Positions 6,760 through 9,671 of a DNA stretch of 9,671 nt are shown piece by piece. Position numbers and translations under genes: made by a program. The DNA comes from JAAZXR01 sp040265175. Lineage in GTDB: Bacteria; Myxococcota_A; Polyangia; Nannocystales; Nannocystaceae. Numbering within the stretch: position 1 is the first letter of the stretch; each line of letters opens with the position of its first letter. Where the stretch lies: NCBI GenBank assembly GCA_040265175.1, contig JBDQGY010000170.1, forward strand, positions 1 through 9,671, read 5' to 3'. The notes beneath the pieces are model-generated. The model worked only from the letters and a program-made list of their open reading frames with translations. It was not told where the DNA came from and did no database searches.

Positions 6760-8271
6760 TCATTGCTGCACGAGCCGTCGCACGAGGAGTCTGGGCGACG
6801 GGCCGCGTTCGTCGTCACCGTAGCCCGCCGCGACTCGCTCAAGCCTCGTCCGCGTGATCTCATCGACGGACTCGAACGTCCGTCCGTCCACCTCGGCCGA
6901 GGCGCTCGTGAAGACAGGTTCGGGCGCCTGGACGAGGACGAAGCGCCGGGTGCCGCCGTCACGCAGGTTCGCCTCCCAGACCGCGTGGCCCGTGGTGCCG
7001 GAGCCCGCAAAACAATCAAAGACGACCGCGTCGGGGGGCCCGAACCATGACAGCAGCCGGGTAGCGAGCTCGACGGGCTTTGGATGCTCGAAGGGAATCC
7101 CAAGCTCACGGAGTCGGTCGTCGTCGGCGCCGGCAAAACGGATCACCGACGGGACGTTCTCGTGCATGTGTTCGTCGAGGAAATAGCGCCGCTGAGGCTG
7201 CGTTGAGTGGTCGGTCCCAAATTCGATCAGACCCCGAGCCAATAGCTCCTCCATCGTGCCCGGGGGATTTCGCCACCCACGCGCCGGGACAGGACAGGGC
7301 GCCCCTGTCACCGGGTGAAGCAGCGGTTGAAAGTACTCAGGAGGGGCCGTCTTTTTGTTCGGCCACGCCATGGAGACGAGCCTGTAGACGCGTCGGTCTT
7401 CGGAGATTCGCGCGTACATCGCCTCCCCGCCGGACAGGCCGCGCGCCGCTTTCATCCATCGGGAGAACTCCTCGCGCGCCTGCGCGAGACTTGAGGTGCC
7501 ACGAATTGAGTCTGCGGCGGCGTCCAAGATTCGCTGCGCGTTCTCTTTGGGGCGCCGGAGCGGGGGGCAGTGTTTGGGGTCCTTCGCGAACACCACGATG
7601 TGCTCGTGTTGATAGGCGACGCGCTTCGCGTCTCCTTTGGGGTTGCCTTTGTCCCAGACCAGCGAGCCGAGGTAGCTCGCATCGCCAAAGATCTCCTTGC
7701 ATATCATGACGAGCGTCTCGTGCTCATGTTCGTCAATGTGGGCGACGAGGAGACCCCGCGCGCTCATCAGATCGCGCAGCGCTATCAGGCGGGGGTACAT
7801 GAAATTGAGCCACGCGCTTCGTTCGCGCTGACCTCGCCTGCCTCTGCGAGCGTCGCTGCGGACGCCGGGCGGAGCGGGAAAACGGTCATCGAATGTGAAG
7901 CCCCGCCCGGTGTTGTAGGGAGGGTCGATGTAGGCAAGGTCCACCGCATCGGACAAGGACCCCGCGAGCGCTCGCATCACGGGCAGGTTGTCCCCAATGA
8001 TCAGCTGATCGCAGGACGTTGTGTCATCTGGCGGATCGATTCGGATCTCGTCGGTCGACGCGGGCGTCTCTTGAGCGGCTCGCTTCCCGGGCCATGTGAG
8101 GGTGACCTGCTCCGTCTCGGCTTGCTGAAGCGTCACGGCGGCGTCACGTCCCCGGCGTTCAAGCTCCTCAAGATCAACATCCCCGCGCGCTACAGCCTCG
8201 GTGAACCACTCCACGAGCTGGCGCCGTCGGGTGGGTTCGTCTGTGTCGGGGTGAGGTGGAGAAGAGGTCAC
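6760..8271 (-). CDS. Beta-class N6-adenine DNA methyltransferase, type III Mod-like, apparently orphan
   Basis: This 503-residue enzyme should transfer a methyl group from S-adenosylmethionine to adenine N6 in a specific DNA sequence. Motif IV, DPPYNTG, is at residues 116-122 and is preceded by LIIGDNLPVMRAL (90-102). The HPKPVELATRLL element is at 396-407, and the SAM-binding motif I, DCFAGSGTTGHAV, is at 419-431. Motif IV preceding motif I marks the beta class. TWPGKRAA near residue 60 and the segment from PEYFQPLL to LARGLIEFG (311-352) are typical of type III Mod subunits. The middle, residues 200-390, should hold target recognition. No Res helicase/nuclease gene lies on either side, so the gene looks solitary. 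A Res partner elsewhere cannot be excluded. The start is GTG at 8271, 6 nt after the stop of the upstream hydrolase gene and without a Shine-Dalgarno, suggesting translational coupling. The gene ends 29 nt from a convergent gene, with no terminator seen between them. Confidence 0.92.
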   Translation of the reverse strand: MTSSPPHPDTDEPTRRRQLVEWFTEAVARGDVDLEELERRGRDAAVTLQQAETEQVTLTWPGKRAAQETPASTDEIRIDPPDDTTSCDQLIIGDNLPVMRALAGSLSDAVDLAYIDPPYNTGRGFTFDDRFPAPPGVRSDARRGRRGQRERSAWLNFMYPRLIALRDLMSARGLLVAHIDEHEHETLVMICKEIFGDASYLGSLVWDKGNPKGDAKRVAYQHEHIVVFAKDPKHCPPLRRPKENAQRILDAAADSIRGTSSLAQAREEFSRWMKAARGLSGGEAMYARISEDRRVYRLVSMAWPNKKTAPPEYFQPLLHPVTGAPCPVPARGWRNPPGTMEELLARGLIEFGTDHSTQPQRRYFLDEHMHENVPSVIRFAGADDDRLRELGIPFEHPKPVELATRLLSWFGPPDAVVFDCFAGSGTTGHAVWEANLRDGGTRRFVLVQAPEPVFTSASAEVDGRTFESVDEITRTRLERVAAGYGDDERGPSPRLLVRRLVQQ

Positions 8272-8277
8272 GAGCGG

Positions 8278-9510
8278 TCAAGGGGCCTGCGCGGCGAAGA
8301 AGGAGAGCATCGCCTCGAGGGCAAAGTTAGTGCCGGGGATTCTCCCCCAGGTGTGTCCACCTTGCCACACGCAGTTGACCACCTGGGCCTGCGTTTGGCA
8401 GTTCGCGTGCTCTGAGCATGACCAGCCTTGGGTGCCGTCGAAGGCGGTGGGGTAGGGTGTGGTCGCGCTGTCACACGCCTGTCCACTCGCCCACACCAGC
8501 GCGGTCTCGTCCGCGCCGTCGTAAATCATCCCATCACTAGAGGGGACCTCCGCGCCGTTCACGATGTCGTCGCCGGTGGCCCACACTTGAAATAAAGACA
8601 TCTTGGAGGGGGGCGCTTGGGTGTAGCCATTGGCTGAGAACCCGTGATGGGGTGCGGCGACAGTGACTACGTCGGCCAAGCGCCAGGCCAACGATTGCGC
8701 GCTCTGACCGCCCTGGCTGAATCCCGTAAGCAGCACCTGGCCCGCGTCGCCGGACCATTCGGCGAAGGACGTCTGGAGCAGAGTTCGGATGAACCCTTCG
8801 TCATCCGCGCAGCTTGTCCCCCAGTTGCACGCGTCGTTGGCCTCTTCCGGCCGGCAGTTGTCGTACACGTCGTAGTCGTACGCGTTCATGGTGCACGTGG
8901 GTCCGTCGGGTCCGTCACTGTTGTGCGAGTCGATATCATTGAACGATGTGACCGCCGCCTGCCACCCCATCCCCATGGGAAGGCCGTCGGGGAAGATGCC
9001 AATGTAGCCCAGCTCGTCGATGCGGTCGGTCATCTGGGACGTGTTGTTTTGAAATCCGGCGCCAGATCCATAGTAGCCGTGCAGCCCGACCACCACCGGG
9101 CGTGGCGTGCAGTCGTAGTCTGAGGGGAGGTGGAGTTCGAAGGTCCGGTTCTCACCATCATAGGTCGTCTGGACAGAGACGGTCTGGCCCGGGGTGCCCT
9201 CATCCCATGAGCACGGCGGATCTGGTGCGTCATCCCCCGTATCCGCTCCGGAGGTGTCGCCGTCGGAGGAGTCACCGCCGTCGGAGGAGGAGGTGCCGCC
9301 GTCGGAGGAGGAGGTGCCGCTGTCGGAGGAGTCACCGCCGCCGTCGGAGGAGGTGTCGCCCCCGGTCGTGCCCGAACCCATCTCATCCCCCGTGGTGTCT
9401 GAACTGGTCCCGGAGACTTGCCCGCCCTCGTCTTGATCGCTGCTCGCGCAAGAGAGGCTCACCGCGAACATGAACACCGGCCACTGTTTCCTCCACCCCG
9501 CGCGAGACAT
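8278..9510 (-). CDS. Secreted alpha/beta hydrolase (PHB depolymerase/LpqC-like esterase) with Ser/Asp/Gly linker
   Basis: The product is 410 residues. The N-terminus (RAGWRKQWPVFMFAVSLSC) is a signal peptide with a probable lipid-anchored C21. The -3 position is Ser rather than Leu, so the lipobox is not canonical. Residues 30-97 are a low-complexity Ser/Thr/Asp/Gly linker. The catalytic domain starts near residue 105. VVVGLHGYYGSG (139-150) carries the HG oxyanion element, GFSQGG (263-268) gives nucleophile S265, ATGDD (311-315) offers the acid, and WQGGHTW (382-388) gives H386. This order and these motifs fit the esterase/PHB depolymerase family (LpqC, feruloyl-esterase-like), which cleaves polyester or carbohydrate-ester bonds outside the cell. 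The substrate is unknown. Ten cysteines from residue 100 on suggest disulfides in the mature protein. An Asp/Asn-rich insertion (190-240) may bind calcium, which is inference. ATG 9510 is the only start that provides the signal peptide. The gene sits 53 nt after an upstream gene and 6 nt before the methyltransferase gene. Confidence 0.88.
   Translation of the reverse strand: MSRAGWRKQWPVFMFAVSLSCASSDQDEGGQVSGTSSDTTGDEMGSGTTGGDTSSDGGGDSSDSGTSSSDGGTSSSDGGDSSDGDTSGADTGDDAPDPPCSWDEGTPGQTVSVQTTYDGENRTFELHLPSDYDCTPRPVVVGLHGYYGSGAGFQNNTSQMTDRIDELGYIGIFPDGLPMGMGWQAAVTSFNDIDSHNSDGPDGPTCTMNAYDYDVYDNCRPEEANDACNWGTSCADDEGFIRTLLQTSFAEWSGDAGQVLLTGFSQGGQSAQSLAWRLADVVTVAAPHHGFSANGYTQAPPSKMSLFQVWATGDDIVNGAEVPSSDGMIYDGADETALVWASGQACDSATTPYPTAFDGTQGWSCSEHANCQTQAQVVNCVWQGGHTWGRIPGTNFALEAMLSFFAAQAP
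9255..9360 (-). repeat. Imperfect 12-21 bp tandem repeats coding for the Ser/Asp/Gly linker
   Basis: The core GCCGTCGGAGGA (plus strand) recurs about five times, embedded in units of 15-21 bp. Two adjacent units are nearly identical 21-mers beginning GGTGCCGCC/GCT. Translated on the minus strand they give TSSSDGG and DSSDGD-type units at residues 54-85 of the hydrolase. Units are multiples of 3, so copy-number change would alter linker length without breaking the frame. Confidence 0.85.
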
Positions 9511-9563
9511 GCCCCACGGTATAACTCGGAGCGGTCACCCCGCAAGTCATCCGGCGGGATCCA

Positions 9564-9671
9564 TCACCGCCGAACGTTGATCGCAGACAGCGCGAAGTTG
9601 CCGACCGCATCTCGCGCGCGAATGACCAAGCGGTGGTTCCCGCGCGGGAGGTCGGGCAGTCGGAGTTCAAA
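9564..9671 (-). CDS. C-terminus of a probable beta-sandwich domain protein, 5' part outside the window
   Basis: Only the last 35 codons and the TGA (9566-9564) are present. They read FELRLPDLPRGNHRLVIRAR followed by DAVGNFALSAINVRR. The G.H.L.IRARDAVGN pattern is typical of the last strands of Ig-like, fibronectin-like or cadherin-like beta-sandwich domains in secreted bacterial proteins (compare RATDAAGN and similar endings). The protein's full size and role cannot be told from here. It ends 53 nt before the ATG of the secreted hydrolase on the same strand, so the two could be co-transcribed. The short gap shows no terminator, while a TATACC hexamer at about 9521-9526 could alternatively be part of a promoter for the hydrolase. 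Confidence 0.7.
   Translation of the reverse strand, partial: FELRLPDLPRGNHRLVIRARDAVGNFALSAINVRR

Noticed and set aside
7570..8415. A 281-codon open frame on the plus strand
   Set aside because: It is antisense to the methyltransferase (with DPPY and motif I) and the end of the hydrolase gene. GC-rich codon use leaves opposite frames open by chance.
9255..9360. CRISPR-like array
   Set aside because: The repeats are short, imperfect, lack unique spacers and are fully explained as codons of the Ser/Asp/Gly linker.

Overview
This is a GC-rich window that reads like a chromosome segment of a deltaproteobacterial or myxobacterial organism. The evidence is high third-position GC, several lipoprotein-type signal peptides, a secreted hydrolase with a Ser/Asp/Gly-rich linker (repeated SSDGG-type units) of the kind common in Nannocystineae-like Myxococcota, and a large polytopic membrane protein of a type I associate with that group. 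The taxonomic placement is inference. I see no phage, transposon, CRISPR or RNA gene.

Layout. (1) 1-1731, minus: the N-terminal 577 codons of a multi-pass membrane protein that runs off the left edge. (2) 1732-2130: an intergenic stretch without a convincing gene. (3) 2131-2655, plus: a small lipoprotein with a charged coiled coil and a cysteine-containing C-terminal part, followed by a strong stem-loop terminator at 2701-2737. (4) 2755-4414, minus: a heavily decayed signalling gene. Joined across about nine frame changes, its reading frames give a possible receiver-like N-terminus, a PAS domain, a GAF-like domain and a degenerate GGDEF domain. No single frame covers it. (5) 4469-6730, plus: a 753-residue probable lipoprotein with an M19-dipeptidase-like amidohydrolase domain. 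(6) 9671-6760, minus: a run of three genes. These are the C-terminus of a probable beta-sandwich protein (entering from the right edge), a secreted alpha/beta-hydrolase (PHB-depolymerase/LpqC-like) behind the Ser/Asp/Gly linker, and, 6 nt downstream, a beta-class N6-adenine DNA methyltransferase of the type III Mod kind with no restriction subunit in view.

How the genes relate. Most intact products are envelope proteins: a membrane protein, a small lipoprotein, a surface amidohydrolase and a surface esterase. I cannot link them to one pathway. The methyltransferase is the only intact nucleic-acid enzyme and may be translationally coupled to the esterase gene. The clearest unusual object is the signalling pseudogene. 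Its damage can be assigned base by base in places: a 5-bp tandem duplication, a one-base G-tract expansion, a probable 2-bp loss in a CG run and an in-frame stop. Its GGDEF motif seems to have been degenerate (SGGEF) before the gene died, although an RxxD inhibitory-site motif was kept. I found no convincing evidence of a new defence or mobile system here.
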